Numbered from the stretch's first letter, positions 41,661 to 49,489 are shown. The stretch is 64,000 nt of DNA from JAWLHU01 sp041690255 (GCA_041690255.1 JAWLHU010000001.1:310001-374000); one strand, 5' to 3'. Made by a program: numbers and translations. Notes: generated from the letters alone by a model not told the origin.

Positions 41661-41758
41661 AGAGGTAATCCAGGATGAAGCGTATTCAGATCGAAACCAC
41701 TTGAGTGCTTCGCATGGAAATACTGCTGGACGTGCGGCAAGAAAGGAGCTTCACTACA

Positions 41759-42430
41759 ATGGCAAAAGCAAAGGACCCTTCGAACCCGAACCCAGATCAG
41801 GACCCGATCAAGGACCAGGCCCCGGCCCAGGACCAGAACCAGGACCCTAACCAGCAGTTCCAGCCAAAGTTCAAGCGGGTCGTTAAGAAGTACGATGTCC
41901 GATCCGGCAGGCAGACCAAGTCGGCCACCGTGACCGTGGGGCCCACCGGCTTGACTACGGCTGGCGTCAAGTCGACCCGTCTCGCTGACACGATCGCTGT
42001 AAACGCAGGTCTCGACCTCTACCGGTACTACATGGCCTTCGAGGCGGATGAGGATCTCGGATTCATCGCGGCGTATATCTGCAACTCGCTGGAGCCGGGC
42101 GCCATGCCCGTCCGGCGCAGCAAGGATCTCAAGACAATCTCGTTCCACCTTGGCGCTGTCTTCGAGACCTACCCCGACCTCCGGCCCCCCGGCAAGACCA
42201 ACTGCGGCGTCGAGAGCAAGATTGATGAGCAAGGCCGTCCCTTCCTGCAGATCGCACTCGGCGTCGGCCTGGCACACCGCAAGCGGGCCGAATCCAAGAC
42301 CGGCACCACGGAGCAGAAGAAGCCCGATCCCAAGCCCGACCCCAAGCCCGACCCCAAGACCGACTCGAAGGCCCAGCCCCAGCCTGAGATCCCCGACGAG
42401 TCCCAGGACGAGACCTCCAGCGAGGAGTAA
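41759..42430 (+). CDS. Lineage-specific protein with acidic Pro/Asp-rich tails
   Basis: 223 residues from ATG at 41759 behind AAAGGAG. No known family is recognised. Residues 1-35 are a Pro/Asp/Gln/Asn-rich tract (PSNPNPDQDPIKDQAPAQDQ). The middle (about residues 38-170) looks folded, with strands and helices (KRVVKKYDVRSGRQTKSATV, YMAFEADEDLGFIAAYICNS). The C-terminus is a KPDPKPDPK-type tract followed by acidic residues. There is no signal peptide. The excellent promoter and terminator suggest strong constitutive expression as a single gene. It could be a structural or nucleic-acid-associated protein; function unknown. Confidence 0.75.
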   Translation: MAKAKDPSNPNPDQDPIKDQAPAQDQNQDPNQQFQPKFKRVVKKYDVRSGRQTKSATVTVGPTGLTTAGVKSTRLADTIAVNAGLDLYRYYMAFEADEDLGFIAAYICNSLEPGAMPVRRSKDLKTISFHLGAVFETYPDLRPPGKTNCGVESKIDEQGRPFLQIALGVGLAHRKRAESKTGTTEQKKPDPKPDPKPDPKTDSKAQPQPEIPDESQDETSSEE

Positions 42431-42512
42431 CCGGATCAGGGGCCCGGTCCCCCCTGCACGAACAGAGCCATCATCCATCTACATATACCCGCCCGCCGGG
42501 TCAAGCGGAGTA

Positions 42513-42552
42513 CGAAGGGCTGCCTCTCACACGGGAGGTAGCCCTTCTGTCG
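42513..42552 (+). terminator. Intrinsic terminator
   Basis: AAGGGCTGCCTC (42515-42526) pairs with GGGAGGTAGCCCTT (42533-42546) with one mismatch; CTGT follows. It ends the acidic-tailed protein gene. Confidence 0.65.
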
Positions 42553-42652
42553 CGCCACCAGGTAAATTGAGCGAGCCGAAACAGATTTGCCGCAACTTCG
42601 TCTAATACTTCATGGAGACAGAAACCGATTGATCAATGAGGAGGTCTGTCTC

Positions 42653-43537
42653 ATGCTGAAGCGTTCGGCCCTCGCCCTGTTGGCGCTCCTGCTCCTGCTC
42701 CTCCCGGCCCTGCCCGCCGGGGCATCTGGCCCGAGCCCCACCATCGGCTTCATGCCCCTGGCCACCCGGGAGGCCGAGGTCACGGTGCGCGGGAGCGCCC
42801 CCATTGCCAGCACGGTGGTGATCTCTGTCAACGGCTCGCCGGCCCTGCGGGTCCAGGCTAAGCAGAGCATGGCGGTCTACAGCGGCACGGTGCCCCTTGC
42901 CCCCGGTCACAACCGGATCACAGTGCAGGTGGATGGGGCCGGCGCCACCGCCACGGCCTCCATCTACCGGGTGACGGCCACCTTCAATGACCTCACCGAT
43001 GACCGCCTGCGGGACGATATCGAGATCCTGGCCACCCTCGGCGTGGTAGATGGCGACAGCGCCGGTCGCTTCCAGCCCCACCGACCTCTGACCCGGGCGG
43101 AGCTGGCCAGGTTCATGCTCCGGGCCACCGGGCTGACCCCGACCCCAGCCCCCGCCCCGCTCCCTGTCAGCGATCCGGCGGGCGTCGCCGCATGGGCCTG
43201 GTCACATCTCCAGGCCGCCCGGAGCTGCGGCCTCCTCGACGTCTATGCCGGCGCCTCCCTCCAGCCCGATCAACCCGTCACCCGGGCAGAGCTGGTCGCC
43301 GCCGCCCTCCGGGCCACGCCCGCCGGCGTGCCAGTCCAGGAGTCGGAGCCCATCACCTTCACCGATGCCGCCAAGATCCCCGAGTGGGTCGCACCATCCG
43401 TCACCCTCGCTGCCAAGGTGGGCCTGATCGCCCCATCCTTCTGGGGCGAAAGCTTCCAGGCCGACTCGCCCGCCACCCGCCGGGACACCGCCGCCATCCT
43501 GCGCCGCCTGATCGACCTGCGCCGCCCAGCCAAGTAA
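42653..43537 (+). CDS. Secreted SLH protein with N-terminal Ig-like domain
   Basis: 294 residues from ATG at 42653 (GAGGAGG upstream). A signal peptide with a long Leu run (ALLALLLLLLPALPAGA) precedes a beta-rich Ig/cadherin-like domain at residues 30-115 (TREAEVTVRGSAPIASTVVI). Three SLH repeats follow: FNDLTDDRLRDDIEILATLG with RFQPHRPLTRAELARFML, then LDVYAGASLQPDQPVTRAE, then FTDAAKIPEWVAPSVTLA ending SPATRRDTAAILRRLIDLRR. It would bind the cell-wall polymer through SLH and expose the Ig-like part. A decayed copy of its 3' end lies 1.4 kb downstream. Confidence 0.9.
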   Translation: MLKRSALALLALLLLLLPALPAGASGPSPTIGFMPLATREAEVTVRGSAPIASTVVISVNGSPALRVQAKQSMAVYSGTVPLAPGHNRITVQVDGAGATATASIYRVTATFNDLTDDRLRDDIEILATLGVVDGDSAGRFQPHRPLTRAELARFMLRATGLTPTPAPAPLPVSDPAGVAAWAWSHLQAARSCGLLDVYAGASLQPDQPVTRAELVAAALRATPAGVPVQESEPITFTDAAKIPEWVAPSVTLAAKVGLIAPSFWGESFQADSPATRRDTAAILRRLIDLRRPAK

Positions 43538-43545
43538 GCAAAGCG

Positions 43546-43580
43546 AAGAGCCGAGGCCATCGTGCCCCGGCTCTTAGTCT
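43546..43580 (+). terminator. Intrinsic terminator of the SLH gene (convergent with the nuclease gene)
   Basis: AAGAGCCG (43546-43553) pairs with CGGCTCTT (43568-43575), followed by AGTCTTA. Confidence 0.7.
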
Positions 43581-43596
43581 TATGTGCGCCCACGTC

Positions 43597-44607
43597 TCAC
43601 GTTCCGCTTCGGCCGCGGGCGCCTTTTCGGGCCCGCTCCTCAGCCGTACGCTCCCGATGCTCCGCTGCCATCTCTTCCAGGGCCGCCACCAGGGGCTCCA
43701 TCCCCTCCAGGTCCCGGCGGGGAAGGCACCCGGGGATCTTGGAATCGATGCTCTCCAGCTTCAGGTCCTCGGGCCGGATGATGACCAGGTCGATCCCCCG
43801 TGCCCGGCAAATGAACGCTTTCATCGCATCGCGCCCGACCTGCTTCACCGTCTCCTCGAAGGTGGCCAGATCCGTCTCTTCGTAATGCTGGTCGCCATTG
43901 TACTCCACTGCGACGCCGGCGCTCGGGTAGTAACGGTCCAGCTCCATCAGCTCTCGGGTGTAGGGATTGAGCAGCCAATCCGGCGAAGCGTTGTCGGCGT
44001 AGTCATCCAGGGCCACCAGGAGGTTTAGGAACTCGCGCAGCAGGGCTTCGCCCCGGTGTTGTGCCTTCCGAACCGTGCGCCTGATGACGGCGATGCGAGC
44101 CCTGAGCCGGGTCGATACCGGGTTACGGAGCGTGAAGGACAGAGAGGTCTTGCGACTCGCCTGGGTAATCGTGAGCCACCCGGCCGCGACCAACTCGGCG
44201 ACGGCTCGTTTCAGGGGGTCAACACTGGTCCCGGTAAGACGGGACAAGGTGCTATAGGAAAAGCTACCGACCTGGTTGCCGAAATCCGGGATGCCCTGCA
44301 GCTGTCCGTAGAGCAGTCGAGCGCAGGCAGATATCTCCGCAGCGGTCAGGAGCGCCATCGGGATCGCCGCACACGATGGATGGGGTCTCCGGAAACAGGG
44401 CGCCAGCGGTGCCTGGGCGAGCGTGGCACGTGCGGCGGCAATGGTCTTGCGGTCGAGGCCACTCAGCTTCCGCAAACGGCTGTCGGTCAAGCCTCCTGAC
44501 GACCGGAGGCCCAGCAACAGCCAGATCAGTCGGGTACTGATGGTGTGGGTCGTGCTGTTCAGGACCTTGAGCGGGACCCATAGGGTCTGGGTGTTCAGAT
44601 TCGGCAC
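43597..44607 (-). CDS. Predicted wHTH / PD-(D/E)XK-nuclease-like protein, copy 1
   Basis: 336 residues from a GTG at 44607; GGGAGG touches the GTG, so a CTG eight bases further in is possible. Residues 25-165 look like two winged-helix segments (GGLTDSRLRKLSGLDRKTIA; FSYSTLSRLTGTSVDPLKRA then AAGWLTI). Residues 210-285 match a small PD-(D/E)XK/Vsr-DUF559-like core: NPYTREL, LDRYYPSAGVAVEYNGDQHY (Asp224, Glu235, Gly238, His241), GRDAMKAFICRARGIDL (Lys263) and IIRPEDL. The tail is basic. A paralogue lies at 54.2 kb. DNA binding and cleavage are inferred, and no partner is obvious. It could be a regulator, a defence nuclease or a mobile-gene nuclease. Confidence 0.7.
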   Translation of the reverse strand: MPNLNTQTLWVPLKVLNSTTHTISTRLIWLLLGLRSSGGLTDSRLRKLSGLDRKTIAAARATLAQAPLAPCFRRPHPSCAAIPMALLTAAEISACARLLYGQLQGIPDFGNQVGSFSYSTLSRLTGTSVDPLKRAVAELVAAGWLTITQASRKTSLSFTLRNPVSTRLRARIAVIRRTVRKAQHRGEALLREFLNLLVALDDYADNASPDWLLNPYTRELMELDRYYPSAGVAVEYNGDQHYEETDLATFEETVKQVGRDAMKAFICRARGIDLVIIRPEDLKLESIDSKIPGCLPRRDLEGMEPLVAALEEMAAEHRERTAEERARKGARGRSGT

Positions 44608-44646
44608 CTCCCTGGTGGTCTCCGCACTCTGTTCGCTCCGCAGGAA

Positions 44647-44676
44647 GGAAATTCCTGGGTTCCGCTGCTTTTTCCC
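44647..44676 (-). promoter_or_regulatory. Shared upstream motif of the wHTH-nuclease genes, copy 1
   Basis: GGAAATTCCTG at 44647-44657 (imperfect palindrome AGGAAATTCCT) is followed by TTTTTCCC at 44669-44676. The same pair, with almost the same spacing, lies upstream of the paralogue at 55235-55265. Related GGGAATTT half-sites occur nearby (about 44697, 44846 and 44874). Confidence 0.45.
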
Positions 44677-44936
44677 AAGCGCCGATCGCTCTAGCCGGGA
44701 ATTTGTAGCGGAATCACGTGGAGGAAGGGGCTACTCGCCCCCTGAGACGCTTGTTCTGACTTCAAAAGGGGCGTTCTGGCCTGGAGGAAGCGAAAAACGG
44801 CCGTTCATTGACCTGATCGCCCCCCATTTTCAGCGATTCCGAGAGAAATTCCCTGCACAGCGGAATGTGTGCCGGGAATTTCTGGTGGAACCACCATGGG
44901 GCCCCGGGCCACGCCCGCCGCCGCCCTCTGGGGGAG
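44677..44936. other. Non-coding region between the nuclease gene and the SLH remnant
   Basis: No credible gene. It contains several GGGAATTT/AAATTCCC half-sites and the string GCGAAAAACGGCC, resembling the CCGTTTTT strings upstream of the paralogue. Promoter elements for copy 1 should be here; none was clear by eye. Confidence 0.35.
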
Positions 44937-45017
44937 CGCTACGATGCCAGTGCGCCGGCCACCCGCCGGGAGGCCGCAGCGGTGATCCGCCGCTTGATTG
45001 ACCTGCGTTGCACCTAG
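44937..45017 (+). pseudogene. Remnant of an SLH-protein gene 3' end
   Basis: In frame with the TAG at 45015 the sequence reads ERYDASAPATRREAAAVIRR then LIDLRCT. This matches the last residues of the SLH protein at 42653-43537 (ESFQADSPATRRDTAAILRR then LIDLRRPAK). Hand alignment of 22 codons gives about 49 of 66 identical bases. No SLH sequence continues upstream, so only the tail survives. It overlaps the 3' end of the minus-strand nucleotidyltransferase gene by four bases. Together with the intact tail it brackets the wHTH-nuclease gene as imperfect direct repeats. Confidence 0.7.
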
Positions 45018-46012
45018 ACCTGCAGCCCGCTCCTCACCCAGTGCAGGGCGTCGAGCAGATCGGGGGGGAGGCTCTGCACGGGCATCCCCTTCCACTCCGC
45101 CACACGGCGCAGGAACTCGTGCGTGGCCGGCCGGATCAGCCCGGCGACGCGCAGCACCTCCGCCGCCGGCGCCTCACCCCGGTGCCGCCAGCCCACAACC
45201 AGCCTCAGCGCCTCGGCCAGGGGTCCCTCGCCGTAGCTCCGGTACTGGCGGGCGCACCAGAGCGGCTCCGACATGATCCCCTCGGGCCCCCAAGCCCGGA
45301 CAGCGGCCTCCATCTCCCCGCCATAGGGCCCGACCTGGCGGGAGACGGCGCCGATCAACTGGTCCAACCGTCGGGCCAGGTAGAGCTCGGCCCAGTTCGC
45401 CGGGACCTCCGGCAGCTCCTCCCGCACGTCCCGCCCAAGCAGGACCTCTCCATAGCGGGCCAGGCTGACGGTATCCGGCAGGGAGAGCGGGTACCCCTCC
45501 ATGGCCCGTGATTTGTGCCGGTAGACCCGCAGCGACCGCGGCTGGCCCGGCACCCCGCCGCCCAGATCGTTCATGGGCCCGCCCAGGACCCGCAGGGGGG
45601 CGACATAGAGATAGATACGATCCCCCAGCGGCTCCCCGGCCAGGTGGTGCCACAGGGCCAGGGCTCGGGCTTCCAGGTCGCTGCCCACTTCGTTCACACT
45701 CACCCAGACGATCAGGTCGATATCGCTCCAGGCGGGGGAGAAGGCGTCCAGGGTCAGACCGCCGAAGAGCATGGCCGACTCGGACTCCGGTATGTACTGC
45801 GGCAGGGCCAGCCGGAACCGCTCAAGAAGTTGTTGCAGTGGGAACCAGGGCATGCCAGCGTCAATCCACCGCCTGCGATACCGGCGAAAATGGATCTCAG
45901 CATCCCCGTCATAACCGGACTCGAAACCGCAGCAGGAGCAGACGGAATTGGTTGGAATCCCATTCTCGAACAACGGAGACTCCTGCGGGTAGCCACAGAT
46001 CGGGCAGATCAG
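45014..46012 (-). CDS. Zinc-ribbon plus nucleotidyltransferase-domain protein (unusual start)
   Basis: The frame contains CPICGYPQESP...CSCCGFESGYDGD, a conserved four-Cys zinc ribbon, then HFRRYRRRWIDAGMPWF. A minimal nucleotidyltransferase core follows (FGGLTLDAFSPAWSDIDLIV, with the SDxD metal motif), and a helical C-terminal half (EMEAAVRAWGPEGIMSEPLW) resembles the aminoglycoside adenylyltransferase layout. No ATG, GTG or TTG lies upstream of the first Cys pair in frame. A CTG at 46012, eight bases after GAGG, is the best start (332 residues). A TTG at 45985 behind AGGAG would lose half of the ribbon. The substrate is unknown. Confidence 0.7.
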   Translation of the reverse strand: MICPICGYPQESPLFENGIPTNSVCSCCGFESGYDGDAEIHFRRYRRRWIDAGMPWFPLQQLLERFRLALPQYIPESESAMLFGGLTLDAFSPAWSDIDLIVWVSVNEVGSDLEARALALWHHLAGEPLGDRIYLYVAPLRVLGGPMNDLGGGVPGQPRSLRVYRHKSRAMEGYPLSLPDTVSLARYGEVLLGRDVREELPEVPANWAELYLARRLDQLIGAVSRQVGPYGGEMEAAVRAWGPEGIMSEPLWCARQYRSYGEGPLAEALRLVVGWRHRGEAPAAEVLRVAGLIRPATHEFLRRVAEWKGMPVQSLPPDLLDALHWVRSGLQV

Positions 46013-46083
46013 ACCAATCGCCTCATTCCATGCATGAATAAGAAGATGGTACCATAGCGAAAAGAGTCTGCGGAGACGCGCAA

Positions 46084-46116
46084 ACCGGGCCCCGCCATCA
46101 GAGGCATGGGCCCGGT
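46084..46116 (-). terminator. Hairpin downstream of ypeB
   Basis: ACCGGGCCC (46084-46092) pairs with GGGCCCGGT (46108-46116). On the minus strand TTTG follows; on the plus strand CCCCTTTCTT follows, so it may act both ways. Confidence 0.55.
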
Positions 46117-46124
46117 CCCCTTTC

Positions 46125-47528
46125 TTACAGCGTCAGCGTGCCACCGTCGGTCTCGATCAGTTGGAGGATCTGCTCCTCCTGCCCGGTCTCGGCGTTCACG
46201 TAGACCAGCCACGTCTCGTTGCCCAGCCGGCCCAGGAACTCGTAGGTCAGGATCTCCCCGGTGCCAGCCACATCCGGGATCATGGTCAGCTGCACCCGCT
46301 GGATCGCCAGGTCCGGATTGACCGACTGCTCGGCCTTCTGCTGGGTGATCCGCGGCTGCGGGATCGCCCGCTGCCGGTGGTGCATGAGGTACTGCCGGGC
46401 GTCGACCGCCAGGATCTCGCCGGTATCCAGGGCGACCTTCACCTTGACCTGATCCGGGTAGATCAGCACGCCATTTTGCTGATGGGCGTAGGCGATCGTC
46501 GCACTGCCATCCTGGACCTGGCCGTAGGTCGGGACCATACCGGCGTAGCCGATCCCTGCCAGGTACTCCCGGCCGACGGTCCGCGCCCGGGCGAGGTCCA
46601 TCGTCGGGTTGCCGACCATCCGGCTGTTCAGCAGTTGGACCAGGTGGCCGCCGTTCTTGGCCACATCTACCGTGGCGACATAGGCGTTGCCCTGGGCATC
46701 CGCCGGTGTCAGTTGGAAGGACCAGGCGGGCAGGTTGTTGGCCACATCGGTCGTGCCAGTAATCCGGTACCGGTTGCCCTGCGGCATGTAGGTGGTCGCC
46801 TGCCGGACCGCATCCTCCTGATTGATCGGCATGCCCGACATGGCGGGCTTCGCCTGATCCACGTGGTCGGAGAAGGGCCCGTCGTAAATGAGGACCGGCA
46901 GCTTCTCGGTCGACTCGGTCACCTGCTCAAAGCCGCCGGGGAGCAGGGAGGCGGGGGCCTGGTCCTGGGTGCCTGGCTTGCCGGCCATGGCGGGTCCCCG
47001 GACCAGGTTGGCCCAGTTGAACCGCATGGGCGGGTTCCAGCGGAAGTTGCCCTGGTTGTACTCGGCCATCATGCCATTCATCTGCTGGCTCAGGTTGGCC
47101 GACTCCTGGCGGAGCCGGGCCAGCTCCTCCCGCTCCCGGGTGTTCATGGGCCTCCCCGCCGCCTCGTTCCGTACCAGCGATACGGCGAAGTCGCCCACCT
47201 GCTGGAGGAACTTGCCGGTGGAGGCCGAGAGGTTAGCCGGCAGCGGGAGCCGGCTGAAGTTGGAGACCGCCGCGGCGGCGTGCTGGTTCACATCGCCCAT
47301 GTACCGCATGTTCTGGGTCGCACTGCCCGTCGCCAGCCCCTTACCGAGGAGCGACTGCAGCTCCTCCACGTGGTGGGCCAGGTCCACGAAACTCCGCTGC
47401 CGCTCGGCCTCCAGGGCGTTGGCGAGGCTCAGGTTGACGGCGTTCAGCCGCCATGTCCAGACGCCCCACAGGGCGAGGGTGACTGCCGCCAGAATGCCGA
47501 CTGGCAGCCAGAAGGCTGTCCTGCGCAT
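46125..47528 (-). CDS. ypeB: Germination protein YpeB
   Basis: 467 residues from ATG at 47528 (AAGGGGAG site). One N-terminal helix (FWLPVGILAAVTLALWGVW) is followed by the YpeB helical domain (AERQRSFVDLAHHVEELQSL, then GLATGSATQNMRYMGDVNQH) and C-terminal PepSY-like repeats (NQEDAVRQATTYMPQGNRYR; LARARTVGREYLAGIGYAGM; LVYVNAETGQEEQILQLIE). YpeB is made in the forespore, localises to the inner spore membrane and stabilises SleB. It lies 12 bp after sleB on the same strand, the classic operon. Confidence 0.95.
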   Translation of the reverse strand: MRRTAFWLPVGILAAVTLALWGVWTWRLNAVNLSLANALEAERQRSFVDLAHHVEELQSLLGKGLATGSATQNMRYMGDVNQHAAAAVSNFSRLPLPANLSASTGKFLQQVGDFAVSLVRNEAAGRPMNTREREELARLRQESANLSQQMNGMMAEYNQGNFRWNPPMRFNWANLVRGPAMAGKPGTQDQAPASLLPGGFEQVTESTEKLPVLIYDGPFSDHVDQAKPAMSGMPINQEDAVRQATTYMPQGNRYRITGTTDVANNLPAWSFQLTPADAQGNAYVATVDVAKNGGHLVQLLNSRMVGNPTMDLARARTVGREYLAGIGYAGMVPTYGQVQDGSATIAYAHQQNGVLIYPDQVKVKVALDTGEILAVDARQYLMHHRQRAIPQPRITQQKAEQSVNPDLAIQRVQLTMIPDVAGTGEILTYEFLGRLGNETWLVYVNAETGQEEQILQLIETDGGTLTL

Positions 47529-47540
47529 CTCAGACTCCCC

Positions 47541-48224
47541 TTACTTTGCGAAGACGTGATTGCCAATTCGCTTGATAATCGGGCGGGACCAGATCCAGGG
47601 TGTCACCGGTTTGGCCGGGTTCCAGAAGAAGACCGCTCCGCCCGATGGATCCCAGCCGTTCAGGGCATCCTGGGCGGCCCGGACCGACGAGGAGGTCGGT
47701 GTCTGGTAAATGGCGCCGATCGAGACCGATTCGAAGGCATGGGTCTGGTAGACGACGCCCGCGAGGGTGTTCGGGAAGCGGGAGTCCCGGATCCGGTTGA
47801 GCAGGACCGCTGCCACGGCCACCTGCCCCTCGTAGGGCTCCCCCTTCGCCTCTGCCGAGATTACCCGTGCCAGCAGGTCCCGGTCGCCGCTCCGGCTCAC
47901 GGTCCTGGCGCCACCACCCGCAGCGGTACCCCCGCCGCCCGAGTAGCCAAGCGCCGCCCACGTCCGCGGGCCGACCACGCCGTCCGCCGTGAGGCCGTTC
48001 CTCCGCTGGAACCGAGTGACGGCGGCGTACGTGAGCCGGCCGTAAATGCAGTCCACCGATCCCGTGTAGTATCCCCAGGTCCTTAGCCTCCGTTGGGCCA
48101 GGCAGACATCGTTGCCGCGGCTGCCCCACCGCAGCGTGGCTCGCGCTTGGGCGCCGGCCTGCCAGGGGAAGGCCGCAACGAAGAGGATGGCGAGCATTAC
48201 CCCAACTGCAATCCGCTTGCGCAC
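47541..48224 (-). CDS. sleB: Spore cortex-lytic enzyme SleB
   Basis: 227 residues from a GTG at 48224 behind AAAGGAG. Signal peptide (residues 1-26), a peptidoglycan-binding domain (RGNDVCLAQRRLRTWGYYTG, then AVTRFQRRNGLTADGVVGPR), a Gly-rich linker, and a hydrolase domain with LLARVISAEAKGEPYEGQVA (catalytic Glu), AVLLNRIRDSRFPNTLAGVV and IGNHVFAK at the C-terminus. SleB is a lytic transglycosylase that cleaves cortex muramic-delta-lactam peptidoglycan on germination. Presence of both sleB and ypeB is the main evidence for a spore-former. Confidence 0.96.
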   Translation of the reverse strand: MRKRIAVGVMLAILFVAAFPWQAGAQARATLRWGSRGNDVCLAQRRLRTWGYYTGSVDCIYGRLTYAAVTRFQRRNGLTADGVVGPRTWAALGYSGGGGTAAGGGARTVSRSGDRDLLARVISAEAKGEPYEGQVAVAAVLLNRIRDSRFPNTLAGVVYQTHAFESVSIGAIYQTPTSSSVRAAQDALNGWDPSGGAVFFWNPAKPVTPWIWSRPIIKRIGNHVFAK

Positions 48225-48382
48225 GTGCCGTGCTCCTTTCCTCGTCCTGAGATGGTCGTTTCTGTTCTCTAACGTGCCACTCTCCGCCGCTGGCTATGCC
48301 ATCGGTAGTCCATCATCCGCAATCGATTGATCCGGCCGGCGAAACTTGCTATACTGAGTCCAGGCGCACTCCATATTTCAAG

Positions 48383-48482
48383 AGACCGCTAGGGGAGCCG
48401 TAAAGTCGGCTGAGAACCGGGGGCAACATCCCGGGACCCTTCAAACCTGATCCGGGTCATTCCGGCGTAGGGAAGCTGGTCT
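48383..48482 (+). ncRNA. TPP (THI-box) riboswitch
   Basis: Conserved strings CTAGGGGAGCC, GGCTGAGA, ACCCTT, ACCTGATCCGGGTCAT and GGCGTAGGGAAGC are present in order. AGACC (48383-48387) pairs with GGTCT (48478-48482) as P1. It binds thiamine pyrophosphate and controls thiT through the terminator just downstream. Confidence 0.97.
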
Positions 48483-48505
48483 GCGGACTCCTCCCGCACG
48501 GGCGA

Positions 48506-48537
48506 GCCGCAGCCATGCTTGGCTGCGGTTGTTTTTA
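48506..48537 (+). terminator. Riboswitch-controlled intrinsic terminator
   Basis: CCGCAGCCA (48507-48515) pairs with TGGCTGCGG (48520-48528), followed by TTGTTTTT. It sits between the TPP aptamer and thiT, so ligand binding is expected to stop transcription. Confidence 0.9.
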
Positions 48538-48571
48538 TGCCAGTGCGCACTCTGTGGGAGGTGTCGTTCAT

Positions 48572-49126
48572 ATGTCTGAGTCCCGTGCCCGTCTGCTCCG
48601 GATCGTGGAGACCGGCGTCATGGTCGGTCTGGCGGTCGCCCTTTCGACCCTGAAGCTCTTTGAGATGCCCCAGGGCGGTACCGTCACCCCCGGTTCGATG
48701 ATCCCGATCCTGCTGATCGCTCTGCGCCACGGCCCGAAGTGGGGCATCGCAGCCGGCCTGATCGATGGCCTGCTCCAGTACGTGGTAGATGGCTACGTGG
48801 TCCATCCGGTCCAGTTCCTGCTCGACTACCCGATCGCTTACGCGGTACTCGGCCTGGCCGGGTTCGCCGCCGGCCGGTCGGAGACGCTCGGCGCCTGGCT
48901 CGGTGCCCTGGCGATCTTTGGCCGCTTCGCTGCCCACACCCTGGCCGGCGTCGTCTTCTTTGCGGAGTTTGCGGGTGACCAGAACGTCTGGGTCTACTCG
49001 GCCACCTACAACGGCACCTATCTGCTCCCCGAGCTGGTGATCAGCGCAGTCCTGCTCATGGCCCTCCTGCCGGCCCTCCGCCGGGCGCTGCCCACGGGGA
49101 TTCGGCCCGTGCAGCGGAGCGTATAG
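48572..49126 (+). CDS. thiT: Thiamine transporter substrate-binding component ThiT (ECF)
   Basis: 184 residues from ATG at 48572 behind GGGAGGTG; the frame opens earlier inside the riboswitch terminator and is not used. Six hydrophobic helices. GGTVTPGSMIPILLIALRHG, GIAAGLIDGLLQYVVDGY and HPVQFLLDYPIAYAVLGLAG are ThiT motifs, with Trp, Tyr and His residues of the thiamine pocket (VWVYSATYNGTYLLPE). It works with a shared ECF energising module, absent from this window. Regulation is by the TPP riboswitch upstream. Confidence 0.95.
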   Translation: MSESRARLLRIVETGVMVGLAVALSTLKLFEMPQGGTVTPGSMIPILLIALRHGPKWGIAAGLIDGLLQYVVDGYVVHPVQFLLDYPIAYAVLGLAGFAAGRSETLGAWLGALAIFGRFAAHTLAGVVFFAEFAGDQNVWVYSATYNGTYLLPELVISAVLLMALLPALRRALPTGIRPVQRSV

Positions 49127-49207
49127 TCTCCTCCTACCAGGCTACCCTAGAAAGGGGAGCGAGGGGAGCCGCTGTGCACCGGAAGAATCGGGGCACCATG
49201 ATCGGTT

Positions 49208-49294
49208 CTAAGTGCGAAGAAGCTGAAGCAGGAACCTGATCAACTCCGACAGGATCGTCTGGAAAATGGCTTTGATGACCCAGTCTGGCAGCAT
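49208..49294 (-). CDS. Possible 28-residue amphipathic peptide
   Basis: The ATG at 49294 follows AAAGGAG with good spacing. The peptide is MLPDWVIKAIFQTILSELIR then FLLQLLRT, a single amphipathic helix, with a stop at 49208. It resembles small membrane-active peptides or type I toxins in shape only; no antitoxin RNA was found. A GGTGTAC-palindrome lies 61 bp upstream. Expression is not shown, so it remains a candidate gene. Confidence 0.45.
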   Translation of the reverse strand: MLPDWVIKAIFQTILSELIRFLLQLLRT

Positions 49295-49354
49295 GGGGGC
49301 TCAACTCCTTTCGGAAGCCGAGTCTCCCCTCGCTCACCCAAACCTTACCAAACA

Positions 49355-49373
49355 GGTGTACGCCCTGTACACC
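49355..49373. promoter_or_regulatory. Palindromic operator candidate (GGTGTAC-N5-GTACACC)
   Basis: GGTGTAC (49355-49361) and GTACACC (49367-49373) form a perfect 7-5-7 palindrome in an otherwise empty stretch. The form is that of dimeric repressor or MerR-type sites. Neighbours are the small minus-strand peptide and, further on, the copper-oxidase genes. Confidence 0.45.
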
Positions 49374-49412
49374 CCAAACCGATCGACTACATTCGACGGC
49401 GTCAGACAAAAA

Positions 49413-49452
49413 GGAACGCGGGCAGCCAGAATCGGCTAGCCCGCGTTTTCGT
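49413..49452. terminator. Bidirectional-looking intrinsic terminator
   Basis: AACGCGGGC (49415-49423) pairs with GCCCGCGTT (49439-49447). TTTCGTC follows on the plus strand and CCTTTTTG on the minus strand. It lies before the 41-residue membrane peptide gene. Confidence 0.65.
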
Positions 49453-49489
49453 CTACATAGTGGCTGACTTAGTGAAGGAGGCTGACCTC

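Noticed and set aside
46161..48086. 641-codon plus-strand ORF
   Set aside because: Antisense to ypeB and sleB; composition typical of a shadow frame.
49208..49294. Type I toxin-antitoxin locus
   Set aside because: Only the peptide shape fits; no antisense promoter or paired RNA could be seen, so it is listed as a candidate peptide only.
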